Shown here piece after piece: positions 33,749 to 43,985 of a stretch of 64,000 nt of DNA. The stretch lies in NCBI RefSeq assembly GCF_011694515.1, contig NZ_CP050192.1, positions 1,062,963 to 1,126,962 of the forward strand, in the 5' to 3' direction. Source of the DNA: Mycobacterium sp. DL592 (GTDB lineage: Bacteria > Actinomycetota > Actinomycetes > Mycobacteriales > Mycobacteriaceae). The number at the start of each line of letters is the position of its first letter. The stretch's first letter is position 1. The translations under genes were made by a program, and so were the position numbers. The notes under the pieces are model-generated. The model was given only the letters and a program-made list of their open reading frames with translations. It searched no databases and was not told where the DNA came from.

Positions 33749-34564
33749 CTACTCGTCGGTGAAGGTGGGCGTGCGGTTTTCCTGGAACGCCTTGGTTCCC
33801 TCGCGGAAATCATGGGACGCCAACAGGATTCGCTGGCCGTCGACCTCGCGTCCGATCGCAGCCTCCAGTTCGGTCAGTGTCGCGTCGTTGACGGCCTGCT
33901 TGGTCTTGCGCAGCGCCACCGCGGGCCGCGACACCAGAGTCTCGATCACCTTTGCCACCGCCGCGTCGAGTTCATCGGCCGGATGCACCGCGCTCACCAG
34001 GCCGAAGTCGAAAGCCTCGGCAGCCGAGATGCGTTCGGCCAGAAGTGCCATCCGCATCGCACGAATCCGGCCGATCGCGGCGGCCACCAACGCCGACGCG
34101 CCGCCGTCGGGCATCAGCCCGATCTTGGTGAACGCCAGCAGGAAAAACGCCTTCTCCGAAGCCAATACGATGTCGCACGCCAGGGCCAAGGACACCCCGA
34201 CACCGGCCGCGGCCCCGTGCACCACCGCCACCACCGGTTTGGGCAGGGCCGTGATGGCGCGCACCGTGCGGTTGGCCTCGAGTAGTACCTCGTCGGGGGT
34301 ATCCAACCTGCGGTTGGACTGGTCTTCGGCGCTGATGCCCGCCCCGGAGCAGAACCCGCGGCCTGCTCCGCCGAGGCGCACCACCTTGACCCGGGGGTCC
34401 GATGCCGCACGCTCCAGCGTGTCGGCCGCCGTCGTGAGCATCGCCGCGTTGAGCGAGTTGAGGCTGTCGGGCCGGTTGAATGTCACCGACAACACACCGT
34501 CGTCGAGCGACACCGCCAGATCCGCGATGCCGGTGTAGGTGTCGGGCGAGTCAAGCGTGGTCAT
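33749..34564 (-). CDS. Enoyl-CoA hydratase/isomerase (EchA10/EchA11 group)
   Basis: 271 aa crotonase-fold protein. [11 protein letters not shown] (about 73-83) is the oxyanion loop; HGAAAGVGVSLALACDIVLAS (about 116-136) and IGLMPDGGASALVAAAIG (about 147-164) follow. The two usual hydratase glutamates appear to be replaced (Val/Gly region and Asp in MPDGG), so it may be an isomerase or act on another chemistry. From memory it occupies the position of Rv1141c/Rv1142c next to mcr. It is divergent from mcr with 49 bp between the starts. Confidence 0.88.
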   Translation of the reverse strand: MTTLDSPDTYTGIADLAVSLDDGVLSVTFNRPDSLNSLNAAMLTTAADTLERAASDPRVKVVRLGGAGRGFCSGAGISAEDQSNRRLDTPDEVLLEANRTVRAITALPKPVVAVVHGAAAGVGVSLALACDIVLASEKAFFLLAFTKIGLMPDGGASALVAAAIGRIRAMRMALLAERISAAEAFDFGLVSAVHPADELDAAVAKVIETLVSRPAVALRKTKQAVNDATLTELEAAIGREVDGQRILLASHDFREGTKAFQENRTPTFTDE

Positions 34565-34613
34565 GGCGGCAGCCTAAGCTATCCGGGCGATCAACCAACT
34601 GGAAGGTAGGGCA

Positions 34614-35708
34614 ATGGCGGGACCACTTCAGGGTTTGCGAGTCGTCGAGTTGGCGGGCATCGGTCCGGGTCCGCACGCCGCGATGATCCTCGGCGACCTT
34701 GGTGCCGACGTGGTCCGCATCGAACGGCCCGGCAAGGGCCCGGGCATTCCGACCAAGGCCAGCAACGACTACCTGTTGCGCAACCGCCGATCGGTGGCCG
34801 CCAACCTCAAGGATCCCGAAGATCGTGACCTGGTCCTGCGGCTGATCGCCAAGGCCGACGTCCTCATCGAGGGCTACCGGCCAGGCGTCACCGAACGCCT
34901 CGGGTTGGGCCCGGAGGACTGCGCCAAGGTCAACGAGCGCCTGATCTATGCCCGCATGACCGGCTGGGGCCAGACCGGCCCGCGCAGCCAGCAGGCCGGC
35001 CACGACATCAACTACATCTCGCTCAACGGTGTGCTGCACGCCGTCGGCCGGGTCAACGAGCGCCCGGTTCCGCCGCTGAACCTCGTCGGCGACTTCGGCG
35101 GCGGTTCGATGTTCCTGCTCGTCGGAATCCTGGCCGCGCTGTGGGAGCGGGAGCGCTCCGGCAAGGGCCAGGTGGTCGACGCCGCGATGGTCGACGGCTC
35201 GAGCGTGCTCGCCACCATGATGTGGGCCTTCCGGCACATGGGGATGTGGGGCGACACCCGCGGCACCAACATGCTCGACACCGGCGCCCCCTACTACGAC
35301 ACCTACGAGTGCGCCGACGGCCGCCACGTCGCGGTCGGCTCGATCGAGCCGCAGTTCTACGCCGAGTTGATCGACAAGCTCGGGCTGGGATCGGCCGATC
35401 TGCCCGACCAGAACGACATCGCGCGCTGGCCCGAGCTGCGCGCCATCCTGACCGCGAAGTTCGCCGAGCACGACCGCGACCACTGGGCCAAGGTTTTCGC
35501 CGGCAGCGACGCCTGCGTCACCCCGGTGCTGTCGTTCGGCGAAGTCGAGACCGAGGCGCATAACACCGAGCGCGACACGTTCTACAGCGAGAACGGCTCG
35601 CTGTTCCCCGCTCCCGCGCCGCGGTTCTCACGGACGTCGCCCGACAAGCCCCGCGAGCCTGGCATTCCGGGAGCCGACACCGAGGCCGTTCTTCGCGACT
35701 GGGTATAG
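34614..35708 (+). CDS. mcr: Alpha-methylacyl-CoA racemase
   Basis: 364 aa CoA-transferase family [42 protein letters not shown] is close to M. tuberculosis MCR (Rv1143), and the catalytic His in [14 protein letters not shown] (H130), Asp in [10 protein letters not shown] (D160) and Glu in [10 protein letters not shown] (about E245) are all present. It epimerises (2R)/(2S)-methylacyl-CoAs so that beta-oxidation can proceed on methyl-branched chains, including cholesterol side chains and phytanate. Upstream echA faces away. The SDR and flavoprotein genes follow on the same strand. Confidence 0.96.
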   Translation: MAGPLQGLRVVELAGIGPGPHAAMILGDLGADVVRIERPGKGPGIPTKASNDYLLRNRRSVAANLKDPEDRDLVLRLIAKADVLIEGYRPGVTERLGLGPEDCAKVNERLIYARMTGWGQTGPRSQQAGHDINYISLNGVLHAVGRVNERPVPPLNLVGDFGGGSMFLLVGILAALWERERSGKGQVVDAAMVDGSSVLATMMWAFRHMGMWGDTRGTNMLDTGAPYYDTYECADGRHVAVGSIEPQFYAELIDKLGLGSADLPDQNDIARWPELRAILTAKFAEHDRDHWAKVFAGSDACVTPVLSFGEVETEAHNTERDTFYSENGSLFPAPAPRFSRTSPDKPREPGIPGADTEAVLRDWV

Positions 35709-35719
35709 TCCCAACCAAC

Positions 35720-35737
35720 CAGTAGGTCGACATACTG
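35720..35737. promoter_or_regulatory. Operator-like palindrome between mcr and the SDR gene
   Basis: CAGTAGGTCGACATACTG: CAGTA and TACTG flank a GTCGAC centre with one mismatched pair. It lies 14 bp before the SDR GTG. The binding protein is unknown. Confidence 0.4.
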
Positions 35738-35751
35738 AAAGGAACACATCT

Positions 35752-36507
35752 GTGCTGATCAAGGACTCGGTAGCGGTAGTTACCGGCGGTGCCTCCGGGC
35801 TCGGTCTCGCCACCACCAAGCGGCTGCTCGATGCCGGCGCGTCGGTGGTCGTGATCGACCTCAAGGGCGAAGAGGTGGTCGCCGGACTCGGTGACCGCGC
35901 GAAGTTCGTCGCGGCCAACGTCACCGACGAAGCGGCTGTGACCGAGGCGCTCGACATCGCTGAGTCGCTGGGTCCGGTGCGGATCAACGTCAACTGTGCC
36001 GGCATCGGCAACGCGATCAAGACCCTCGGCAAGGACGGGCCCTTCCCGCTGGACGGTTTCCGCAAGGTCGTCGAGGTCAACCTGATCGGCACGTTCAACG
36101 TGCTGCGCCTGGCCGCTGAGCGGATCGCCAAGACCGAGCCCCTCAACGGCGAAGAGCGCGGCGTCATCATCAACACCGCGTCGGTTGCCGCATTCGACGG
36201 CCAGATCGGCCAGGCCGCCTACTCGGCCTCCAAGGGCGGCGTCGTCGGCATGACCCTGCCGATCGCGCGCGATCTGTCGCGCAGCCTGATCCGGGTGGTC
36301 ACCATCGCCCCCGGCCTGTTCAAGACCCCGCTGCTGGGCTCGCTGCCCGAAGAGGCACAGAAGTCGCTGGGTCAGCAGGTGCCGCACCCGGCGCGCCTGG
36401 GTGATCCCGACGAGTACGGCGCCCTGGCCGTGCACATCGTCGAGAACCCGATGCTCAACGGCGAGGTGATCCGCCTCGACGGCGCGATCCGCATGGCTCC
36501 GCGGTAG
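35752..36507 (+). CDS. 3-hydroxyacyl-CoA dehydrogenase type, SDR (Rv1144-like)
   Basis: 251 aa classical [11 protein letters not shown] (12-19) binds NAD with VIDLKGE (an acidic residue at the second strand end favours NAD), NCAGIG (about 83-88), catalytic Ser in [11 protein letters not shown] (about 144) and YSASKGG (Y158, K162). It resembles human 17beta-HSD10, oxidising 3-hydroxyacyl-CoAs. Its neighbour mcr suggests use on methyl-branched or sterol-derived acyl-CoAs. GTG start with AAAGGA 8 nt upstream. Confidence 0.93.
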   Translation: MLIKDSVAVVTGGASGLGLATTKRLLDAGASVVVIDLKGEEVVAGLGDRAKFVAANVTDEAAVTEALDIAESLGPVRINVNCAGIGNAIKTLGKDGPFPLDGFRKVVEVNLIGTFNVLRLAAERIAKTEPLNGEERGVIINTASVAAFDGQIGQAAYSASKGGVVGMTLPIARDLSRSLIRVVTIAPGLFKTPLLGSLPEEAQKSLGQQVPHPARLGDPDEYGALAVHIVENPMLNGEVIRLDGAIRMAPR

Positions 36508-37539
<1,032 letters not shown>

Positions 37540-37577
37540 GCCGCGCAGGTCGCGCGGGAACGTCGTAAACCCCGACT

Positions 37578-37610
37578 GGCGCCACACCGCGAACCTGCGG
37601 TGCTGGCGCC
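37578..37610. terminator. Second hairpin, possibly bidirectional
   Basis: GGCGCCACACCGC pairs with GCGGTGCTGGCGCC with a 1-nt bulge, followed on the plus strand by TTTCGGCGTTT. It can serve the operon above on the plus strand and the small gene at 37626 on the minus strand. Confidence 0.6.
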
Positions 37611-37625
37611 TTTCGGCGTTTCAGG

Positions 37626-37757
37626 TCAGCTGGCGGTTGCCAGCGGAGGACGATCCTCGAACTGCTCGGAGGTGTCGCCCTCTACGAGGACATCACCGTG
37701 GTAGAGCGCGTCGAAGTCGACCTTGATGACATCTGCACTGGTGTCGTCGATCCACAT
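37626..37757 (-). CDS. 43-aa acidic small protein, leaderless
   Basis: MWIDDTSADVIKVDFDALYH followed by GDVLVEGDTSEQFEDRPPLATAS. Net charge is about -10, with no hydrophobic segment. A TACGCT -10 box (37765-37770) ends 7 nt before the ATG, and the hairpin at 37578-37610 lies after the stop. Promoter, frame and terminator together make a real small gene likely. No family is recognised. It is convergent with the flavoprotein gene and divergent from mmpL13. Confidence 0.5.
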   Translation of the reverse strand: MWIDDTSADVIKVDFDALYHGDVLVEGDTSEQFEDRPPLATAS

Positions 37758-37916
37758 GACACTGAGCGTATGGGTCACCATTAAGGAATCATTGAGTCAC
37801 GATTCGGAAAATGGTGGCAATTCTTACTCCGGAGTCAGGTCGGTTGACGGCATAAGTCATCGTTGCGTCATCGAATACCGGCATTTCGGCTGGTGACCAG
37901 CGGTAAAGATGGGAAC
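37758..37916. other. Promoter region of mmpL13, relatively AT-rich
   Basis: 159 bp between the divergent small gene and mmpL13, with lower GC than its surroundings around 37778-37825. It holds the palindrome ACTCCGGAGT and a direct repeat GTCATCG. I see no further gene here. Confidence 0.4.
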
Positions 37917-40175
37917 GTGCTGCAAAAACTGGCGCACCTCGCCCTCAGCGCGCCCCGGCGCGTCATCGCCGTGGCCGCCGCCGTCATGGTCGCCACCGCG
38001 ATATTCGGCGTCCCGGTCGCCATGAGCCTGTCCGCGGGCGGGTTTCAGGACCCCACCTCGGAGTCCAGCCAGGCATCGCGGCTGCTCAGCGAGAAATTCG
38101 GCCAGAGCGAGCAGCAGTTGTTGCTGACCGTCACCGCCCCCGACGGCGCCGCCGGCCCGTCGGCCCGCGCCGTGGCCACCGGCATCGTCAACCAGCTCTC
38201 AGCCTCGCCCTACGTGCTGCGCATCAGCTCGGCATGGACCTCACCGCCGGCGGCCGCCGGCGAGCTGATCAGCCGCGACGGTAAAACCGGGCTGATCGTC
38301 GCCGTCCTGGACGGCGGGGAGAACAACGCCCAGAAGCACGCCACCGCCCTGGTCAAGCAGATCGGCGACGGTAAGGACGGGGTGACGGTGCGCGCCGGCG
38401 GCACCGCGATGATCTACTCCCAGATCACCAAGCAGACCGAACGCGACCTCTTGATGATGGAGTCGATCGCGGTTCCGCTGAGCTTCCTGGTGCTGATCTG
38501 GGTGTTCGGCGGCCTGGTGGCCGCGGCCCTGCCGATCGCCGTGGGGATGATGGCCATCTTCGGCGCGATGTCGGTGCTGCGGCTCATCACCTTCGTCACC
38601 GACGTGTCGATCTTCGGGCTGAACCTGGCCACCGCACTCGGTCTGGCGCTGGCGATCGACTACACGCTGTTGATCCTGAGCCGCTACCGCGACGAGCTCG
38701 CCGGCGGCGCCGACCGCGACAGTGCCCTGCGGCGCACCATGGCCACCGCCGGGCGCACCGTGTTGTTCTCCGCGATCACGGTCGCGCTGTCGATGTCGGT
38801 GCTGATCCTGTTCCCGATGTACTTCCTGAAGTCGTTCGCCTACGCCGGCGTGGCCACCGTCGCCTTCGCGGCCGCCGCGGCGGTGATCGTCACGCCCGCT
38901 GCCATCGTGCTGCTGGGCGACCGGCTCGACGCGCTGGACATTCGCCGGTTCCTGCGCCGGGTCTTCAAGCGACCCGAACCCGTCGACAAGCCCCTGGAAC
39001 TCCACTTCTGGTATCGCTCAACGAAATTCGTGATGCGGCGGGCCATCCCGATCGGCACCGCGATCGTCGCGCTGCTGGTGCTGCTCGGTGTTCCGTTCCT
39101 GCACATCCAGTTCGGCAACCCCGATGACCGGGTGCTGCCCAAGAGCGCGTCCACCCACCAGGTCGGCGACCAGCTGCGCAACGACTTCGCCAGCGATTTC
39201 TCCACCGCGGTGTCCATGGTGATCCCCGACGCCGACGGCATCGCCCCGGTGGAGATGGAACGCTACGCCGGCGACCTGTCCCGGATCCCGGACGTGGCGC
39301 TGGTGTCGGCGCCCACCGCGACGTTCGTCAACGGCAAGAAGGTCGGCCCGGCCTCGGCGCCGTCGGGGATCGCCGAGGGCAGCGCCTATCTCACCGTGCG
39401 CAGCACCACCCCGCTGTTCTCCGATGCGTCCAAGATTCAACTCGACCGGCTGCACGCCGTGCCGGCCCCGGCCGGGCGCGACGTGCTGATCACCGGCGGC
39501 GCACAGGTCAACCGCGACAACGTCAACGCCATCGTCTCGCGGGTGCCGTTGGTGCTCGGGCTGATCGCGATCATCACGTTTGCGCTGCTGTTCCTGCTCA
39601 CCGGCAGCGTGGTGTTGCCGCTGAAAGCCTTGGTGCTCAACGTGTTATCGCTGTCGGCGGCCTTCGGCGCACTGGTGTGGATCTTCCAGGAAGGCCATCT
39701 CGGCGCCTTCGGCACCACCCCGACCGGGACCATGGAAGCCAACATGCCGGTGCTGCTGTTCTGCATCGCCTTCGGCATCTCGATGGACTACGAGGTGTTC
39801 CTGGTGGCCCGCATTCGGGAGTACTGGCTGGCTTCCAATAAGACACGCGAGGACAACGACGAGAGCGTGGCGCTCGGGCTGGCCCGCACCGGCCGGGTGG
39901 TCACTGCCGCCGCGCTCATCATGGCCATTGCCTTCGCCGCGCTGATTGCCGCCCAGGTGTCGTTCATGCGGGTGTTCGGGGTGGGGCTGACGCTGGCCGT
40001 TCTGGTCGACGCCACCCTGGTGCGGATGGCGCTGCTGCCGGCGTTCATGCACGTGATGGGCCGGTGGAACTGGTGGGCTCCCAAGCCGCTGGTCCGGCTG
40101 CACCAGCGGTTCGGTTTCAGCGAGGCGCCACCGGAGCCGGTGCCCGCCGCCGTCGGGGCACGCGGCGGCGGTTAG
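37917..40175 (+). CDS. mmpL13: MmpL13 RND-family lipid transporter, intact
   Basis: 752 aa from the GTG that gives VLQKLAHLALSAPRRVIAVAA; an 18-codon longer frame is less like relatives. Two repeats of one plus five membrane helices enclose external loops. Family motifs include ALGLALAIDYTLLILSRYRDEL (about 252-273) and FCIAFGISMDYEVFLVARIREY (about 622-643), each with the proton-relay Asp-Tyr pair. In M. tuberculosis, from memory, this gene is split in two (Rv1145/Rv1146, mmpL13a/b); here it is one intact frame. Substrate unknown. The methyltransferase gene follows by 34 bp, as in M. tuberculosis. Confidence 0.93.
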   Translation: MLQKLAHLALSAPRRVIAVAAAVMVATAIFGVPVAMSLSAGGFQDPTSESSQASRLLSEKFGQSEQQLLLTVTAPDGAAGPSARAVATGIVNQLSASPYVLRISSAWTSPPAAAGELISRDGKTGLIVAVLDGGENNAQKHATALVKQIGDGKDGVTVRAGGTAMIYSQITKQTERDLLMMESIAVPLSFLVLIWVFGGLVAAALPIAVGMMAIFGAMSVLRLITFVTDVSIFGLNLATALGLALAIDYTLLILSRYRDELAGGADRDSALRRTMATAGRTVLFSAITVALSMSVLILFPMYFLKSFAYAGVATVAFAAAAAVIVTPAAIVLLGDRLDALDIRRFLRRVFKRPEPVDKPLELHFWYRSTKFVMRRAIPIGTAIVALLVLLGVPFLHIQFGNPDDRVLPKSASTHQVGDQLRNDFASDFSTAVSMVIPDADGIAPVEMERYAGDLSRIPDVALVSAPTATFVNGKKVGPASAPSGIAEGSAYLTVRSTTPLFSDASKIQLDRLHAVPAPAGRDVLITGGAQVNRDNVNAIVSRVPLVLGLIAIITFALLFLLTGSVVLPLKALVLNVLSLSAAFGALVWIFQEGHLGAFGTTPTGTMEANMPVLLFCIAFGISMDYEVFLVARIREYWLASNKTREDNDESVALGLARTGRVVTAAALIMAIAFAALIAAQVSFMRVFGVGLTLAVLVDATLVRMALLPAFMHVMGRWNWWAPKPLVRLHQRFGFSEAPPEPVPAAVGARGGG

Positions 40176-40209
40176 CGTTGAGGGACAGTCGGCGAAAGGA
40201 CCCTCGACG

Positions 40210-40842
40210 ATGACGGCACAGACTTTCGACAATCCGTTCTTCGCCCGGTTCTGGACGGTGATGTCAGCCCACGAGTCGGGTGCGATGAAGAAGATGCGCA
40301 CCCAGAACCTGGCCGGCCTGAGCGGGCGGGTGCTCGAGATCGGCGCCGGGACCGGAACCAACTTCGAGTTCTACCCCGACACCGTCGCCGAGGTCGTCGC
40401 CCTGGAGCCCGAAACCCGGCTGGCCCCGCAAGCCAGGGCGGCTGCCGCCGCCGGGCGGGTTCCGATCACCGTGATCGAAACCACGGTCGAGACCATGCAT
40501 GCCACTGAACCGTTCGACGCGGTGGTCTGCTCACTGGTGCTGTGCTCGGTGGATAATCCGGAAGCTGTTCTGCGCCAATTGAAGTCGGTGCTCAAGGCCG
40601 GTGGTGAACTGCGCTACTTCGAGCACATCGCCCAGCCGGGCTGGCGCGGCGGGCTGCAGCGGGTGGCCGACGCGACGATCTGGCCGCGGATGGCGGGAAA
40701 CTGCCACACTCACCGGGAGACCGAACGGGCGATCGCCGGCGCGGGCTTTTCCATCCAGACCGCCCGGCACGAGGCGACATTCCCGGCGTGGGTGCCGCTG
40801 CCGGTGCAGGAAGTCGCGCTGGGCCGGGCGTTAGCTACCTAG
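40210..40842 (+). CDS. Class I SAM-dependent methyltransferase (Rv1147-like)
   Basis: 210 aa. Motif [17 protein letters not shown] (about 41-56) binds SAM, the acidic residue follows in [10 protein letters not shown], and motif post-[41 protein letters not shown] (about 98-136) is typical of PmtA/UbiE-like lipid methyltransferases. It may methylate a lipid headgroup carried by MmpL13, which lies just upstream, but this is inferred from position. AAAGGA lies 9 nt before the ATG. The last 12 bp overlap the convergent sirtuin gene. Confidence 0.88.
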   Translation: MTAQTFDNPFFARFWTVMSAHESGAMKKMRTQNLAGLSGRVLEIGAGTGTNFEFYPDTVAEVVALEPETRLAPQARAAAAAGRVPITVIETTVETMHATEPFDAVVCSLVLCSVDNPEAVLRQLKSVLKAGGELRYFEHIAQPGWRGGLQRVADATIWPRMAGNCHTHRETERAIAGAGFSIQTARHEATFPAWVPLPVQEVALGRALAT

Positions 40843-41547
40843 AAGTTCGGGCAACTTCTGCAGCAGGGTGGGCAGCGCCGTGCTCGACGACTCCCGGATC
40901 ACGAGCGTCGCGTTATCCGACAGCGGTGTGGGTTCGGGATTGACCTCGACGACGATCGCACCGCGGGCACGTGCCACGTCGGGCAGACCGGCCGCCGGGT
41001 AGACGATGCCCGAGGTGCCGACCACCACCAGGACGTCTGCGGTGGCGACCGCCTCGACGGCGGCCTGCCACGGCTCGTCGGGTAGCTGCTCGCCGAACCA
41101 CACGATGCCGGGCCGGATCAGGCCGCCGCACTCACACGTCGGCGGCATCTTCTCCAGTTGCGGCTCCGGCATGTCCGGCAGCGGGCCGTGATAGCGCGAA
41201 CCGCAGGTGTCGCACCAGAACTCGGCCAGGCTGCCGTGCAGGTGGTGCACCGGCGTGCTGCCGGCCCGCTCGTGCAGATCGTCGACATTCTGGGTGACGA
41301 CGGTGACGTCGGCGTAGTCCTGCCATGCCGCGACCGCGCGGTGGCCGTTGTTGGGTTCCACGGTGGCAACCAGGTGATGACGCCACAGGTACCAGGCCCA
41401 CACCCGTTCGGGATGCCTTTGCCAGCCGTCGGTGCTGGAGAGTTCATAGGGGTCGTACTTGGCCCATAAACCGTTCTTGTCGTCCCGGAACGTCGGTACT
41501 CCGCTTTCGGCTGAGATCCCCGCCCCGCTGAGCACCGCGATACGCAC
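40831..41547 (-). CDS. cobB: Class III sirtuin, NAD-dependent deacylase (Rv1151c-like)
   Basis: 238 aa. [15 protein letters not shown] (8-21) binds [16 protein letters not shown] (85-97) follows, the catalytic His is H104 in HLHGS, and the Zn cysteines are C112/C115 and the CECGG pair (about 130-133). Y53 and R56 in YLWR form the Tyr-x-x-Arg pair that lets class III enzymes remove succinyl groups as well as acetyl groups. Targets in mycobacteria include acyl-CoA synthetases such as Acs. GTG 41547 is chosen because a TATTTT -10 box ends 7 nt before it and it matches MRVAVLSGAG of Rv1151c. A TTG start 9 nt further up is an alternative. Confidence 0.92.
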   Translation of the reverse strand: MRIAVLSGAGISAESGVPTFRDDKNGLWAKYDPYELSSTDGWQRHPERVWAWYLWRHHLVATVEPNNGHRAVAAWQDYADVTVVTQNVDDLHERAGSTPVHHLHGSLAEFWCDTCGSRYHGPLPDMPEPQLEKMPPTCECGGLIRPGIVWFGEQLPDEPWQAAVEAVATADVLVVVGTSGIVYPAAGLPDVARARGAIVVEVNPEPTPLSDNATLVIRESSSTALPTLLQKLPELLGS

Positions 41548-41554
41548 ATCCACC

Positions 41555-41560
41555 AAAATA
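41555..41560 (-). promoter_or_regulatory. -10 box TATTTT of the sirtuin gene
   Basis: TATTTT reads leftwards and ends 7 nt before GTG 41547. Between it and the GntR gene lies CTCAG-N5-CTGAG (41567-41581), a candidate GntR operator. Confidence 0.5.
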
Positions 41561-41584
41561 GCCGGTCTCAGCGATACTGAGCGG

Positions 41585-41950
41585 GTGTCGGAGTTGGGGG
41601 ATTGGTTGCGCGTGGATACCCACGCGCCGAAACCGCTATTTGATCAGTTGAGGACTCAGATCATCGACGGTGTGCGCACCGGTCGGTTGCCACCGGGCAC
41701 TCGGCTGCCGACGGTGCGCGAGTTGGCCGGGCACATGGGACTGGCCGTCAACACCGTCGCCCGGGCCTATCGGGAGCTGGAGACGGCGGGAATCGTCGAA
41801 ACCAGGGGCCGGTTCGGGACGTTCGTGGCCCGCGCTGACCCGGCCGATGCGGCGATGGCCGCCGCGGCCAACGCCTATGCCGAGACCGCGCGGGCGCTGG
41901 GTCTGGGTAAGTCCGAGGCGCTGCGCTACCTCGACGCCGCCTTCGGCTGA
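41585..41950 (+). CDS. GntR-family regulator, YtrA subfamily (Rv1152-like)
   Basis: 121 aa, the short YtrA type with only a DNA-binding domain and a small dimer tail. [69 protein letters not shown] spans residues 14-82. YtrA proteins usually control adjacent transport or stress genes. It is divergent from the sirtuin with 37 bp between the starts, so it may control both. GTG 41585 gives the 121-aa length known for Rv1152. A GATACT hexamer ends 6 nt upstream. Confidence 0.92.
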   Translation: MSELGDWLRVDTHAPKPLFDQLRTQIIDGVRTGRLPPGTRLPTVRELAGHMGLAVNTVARAYRELETAGIVETRGRFGTFVARADPADAAMAAAANAYAETARALGLGKSEALRYLDAAFG

Positions 41951-41954
41951 GCCC

Positions 41955-42770
41955 TCAGCCGAACTCCAGCACCGTGTAGGCCCCGCGCAGGTTCCTGGCC
42001 GGGCGAAAGCCCCAGATCGCCGGGAACACCTTCTCGAAGAAGAAGCCGCGGCCCCTGGGCATCGGGATGTCGCGCACGGCCTTGACGCCGGGCACCGTGC
42101 GGACCAGATCGGCGAGCTGGTCCACCGACAGGCTGAACGGCATCGGGGGCACCCGGTAGTGCTTGGAGGAACGCATCCCTTTCGGGGCGAGCTTCTTGAC
42201 CATCACCGGCGGTAGGTCGAAGAACATCTGCCCGCCGGGAAAACGCTTGGCGCACTGGGTGATCAGCTCCATCGCCTCGTGCGGCTGCAGGTACATCAGC
42301 AGGCCCTCGGCGGTGATGAACACGCCGTTGCTGCTGTCCACCTTGTCCATCCAGCTGTAGTCCAGTGCGGACTGCGCCAGGTTGGTGATGCGGGGGTCCG
42401 GCGGCAGCAGGCGTTCGCGGATCTCGATGACCGGCGGCAGATCCACCGACACCCAGCTGAACTCGCTGTTGGGCAGGGCCTCGGTCAGCCGCCAGAAGCT
42501 GGTCTGGAAACCTTCGGCCAGCGCCACGACCGTGGCCTTGGGGTGGGTGCGCAGGTAGTCGACGGCGCAGCGGTCCACCGCCAGCGACCGCAGCGCCATC
42601 TCCTGGCCCTTGCGCCCGAACTTGTCGTAGTCGAAGGCGATCGCGTCGCGCAGTTCGATGGCCATCGGGTCGTGCAGGATCGCCCCGGGCAGGCTCGCCT
42701 GGTGGGCGCGGCCGTTGAGGGTTAGCAGTGCGGTCTCGGAGACGCCGGTGAGTTCGACAGGCTGGTTCAT
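41955..42770 (-). CDS. omt: O-methyltransferase Omt, LCMT-like (Rv1153c-like)
   Basis: 271 aa from ATG 42770. It is a SAM methyltransferase of the leucine carboxyl methyltransferase/PPM type, with GVSETALLTLNGRAHQ (about 9-24), a degenerate motif I (VVALAEGFQTSFWRL), VDLPPVIEIRERLLP (about 113-127) and FITAEGLLMYLQP (about 151-163). The substrate is unknown; mycobacterial relatives methylate polyketides and other small acids. A TAGTGT -10 box (42779-42784) ends 8 nt upstream. The GTG at 42782 is part of that box, hence the shorter start. Confidence 0.85.
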   Translation of the reverse strand: MNQPVELTGVSETALLTLNGRAHQASLPGAILHDPMAIELRDAIAFDYDKFGRKGQEMALRSLAVDRCAVDYLRTHPKATVVALAEGFQTSFWRLTEALPNSEFSWVSVDLPPVIEIRERLLPPDPRITNLAQSALDYSWMDKVDSSNGVFITAEGLLMYLQPHEAMELITQCAKRFPGGQMFFDLPPVMVKKLAPKGMRSSKHYRVPPMPFSLSVDQLADLVRTVPGVKAVRDIPMPRGRGFFFEKVFPAIWGFRPARNLRGAYTVLEFG

Positions 42771-42794
42771 CACTGAAAACACTACCGGCGCGGC

Positions 42795-43791
<997 letters not shown>

Positions 43792-43796
43792 ACCGC

Positions 43797-43802
43797 TACG
43801 CT
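43797..43802 (+). promoter_or_regulatory. -10 box TACGCT of the DUF5302 gene
   Basis: Lies 6 nt before ATG 43809; the gene therefore has its own leaderless promoter just after the PPOX stop. Confidence 0.45.
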
Positions 43803-43808
43803 GCGAGG

Positions 43809-43985
43809 ATGGCCGAGTCAGAGTCCGAACCGCAGGACGACACCAAGCGCAAGTTCCGCGAGGCGCTGGAGCGCAAGAAGGCGAAGTCGGCGGGCAATGC
43901 CGGCCACAAGGACGGCGCCAGCAAGCAGCCCCGCGCGCACGGACCGGTGGAGAACCGCCGGGAGTTCCGCCGCAAGAGCGGCTAG
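43809..43985 (+). CDS. DUF5302 small basic protein
   Basis: 58 aa, MAESESEPQDDTKRKFREAL at the start and NRREFRRKSG at the end. The EDTKRKFREALERKKA-type core with highly charged disordered flanks is the DUF5302 pattern of actinobacteria. Function unknown; the charge suggests nucleic-acid or ribosome contact. Its TAG shares 4 bp (CTAG) with the convergent MFS gene. Confidence 0.8.
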   Translation: MAESESEPQDDTKRKFREALERKKAKSAGNAGHKDGASKQPRAHGPVENRREFRRKSG

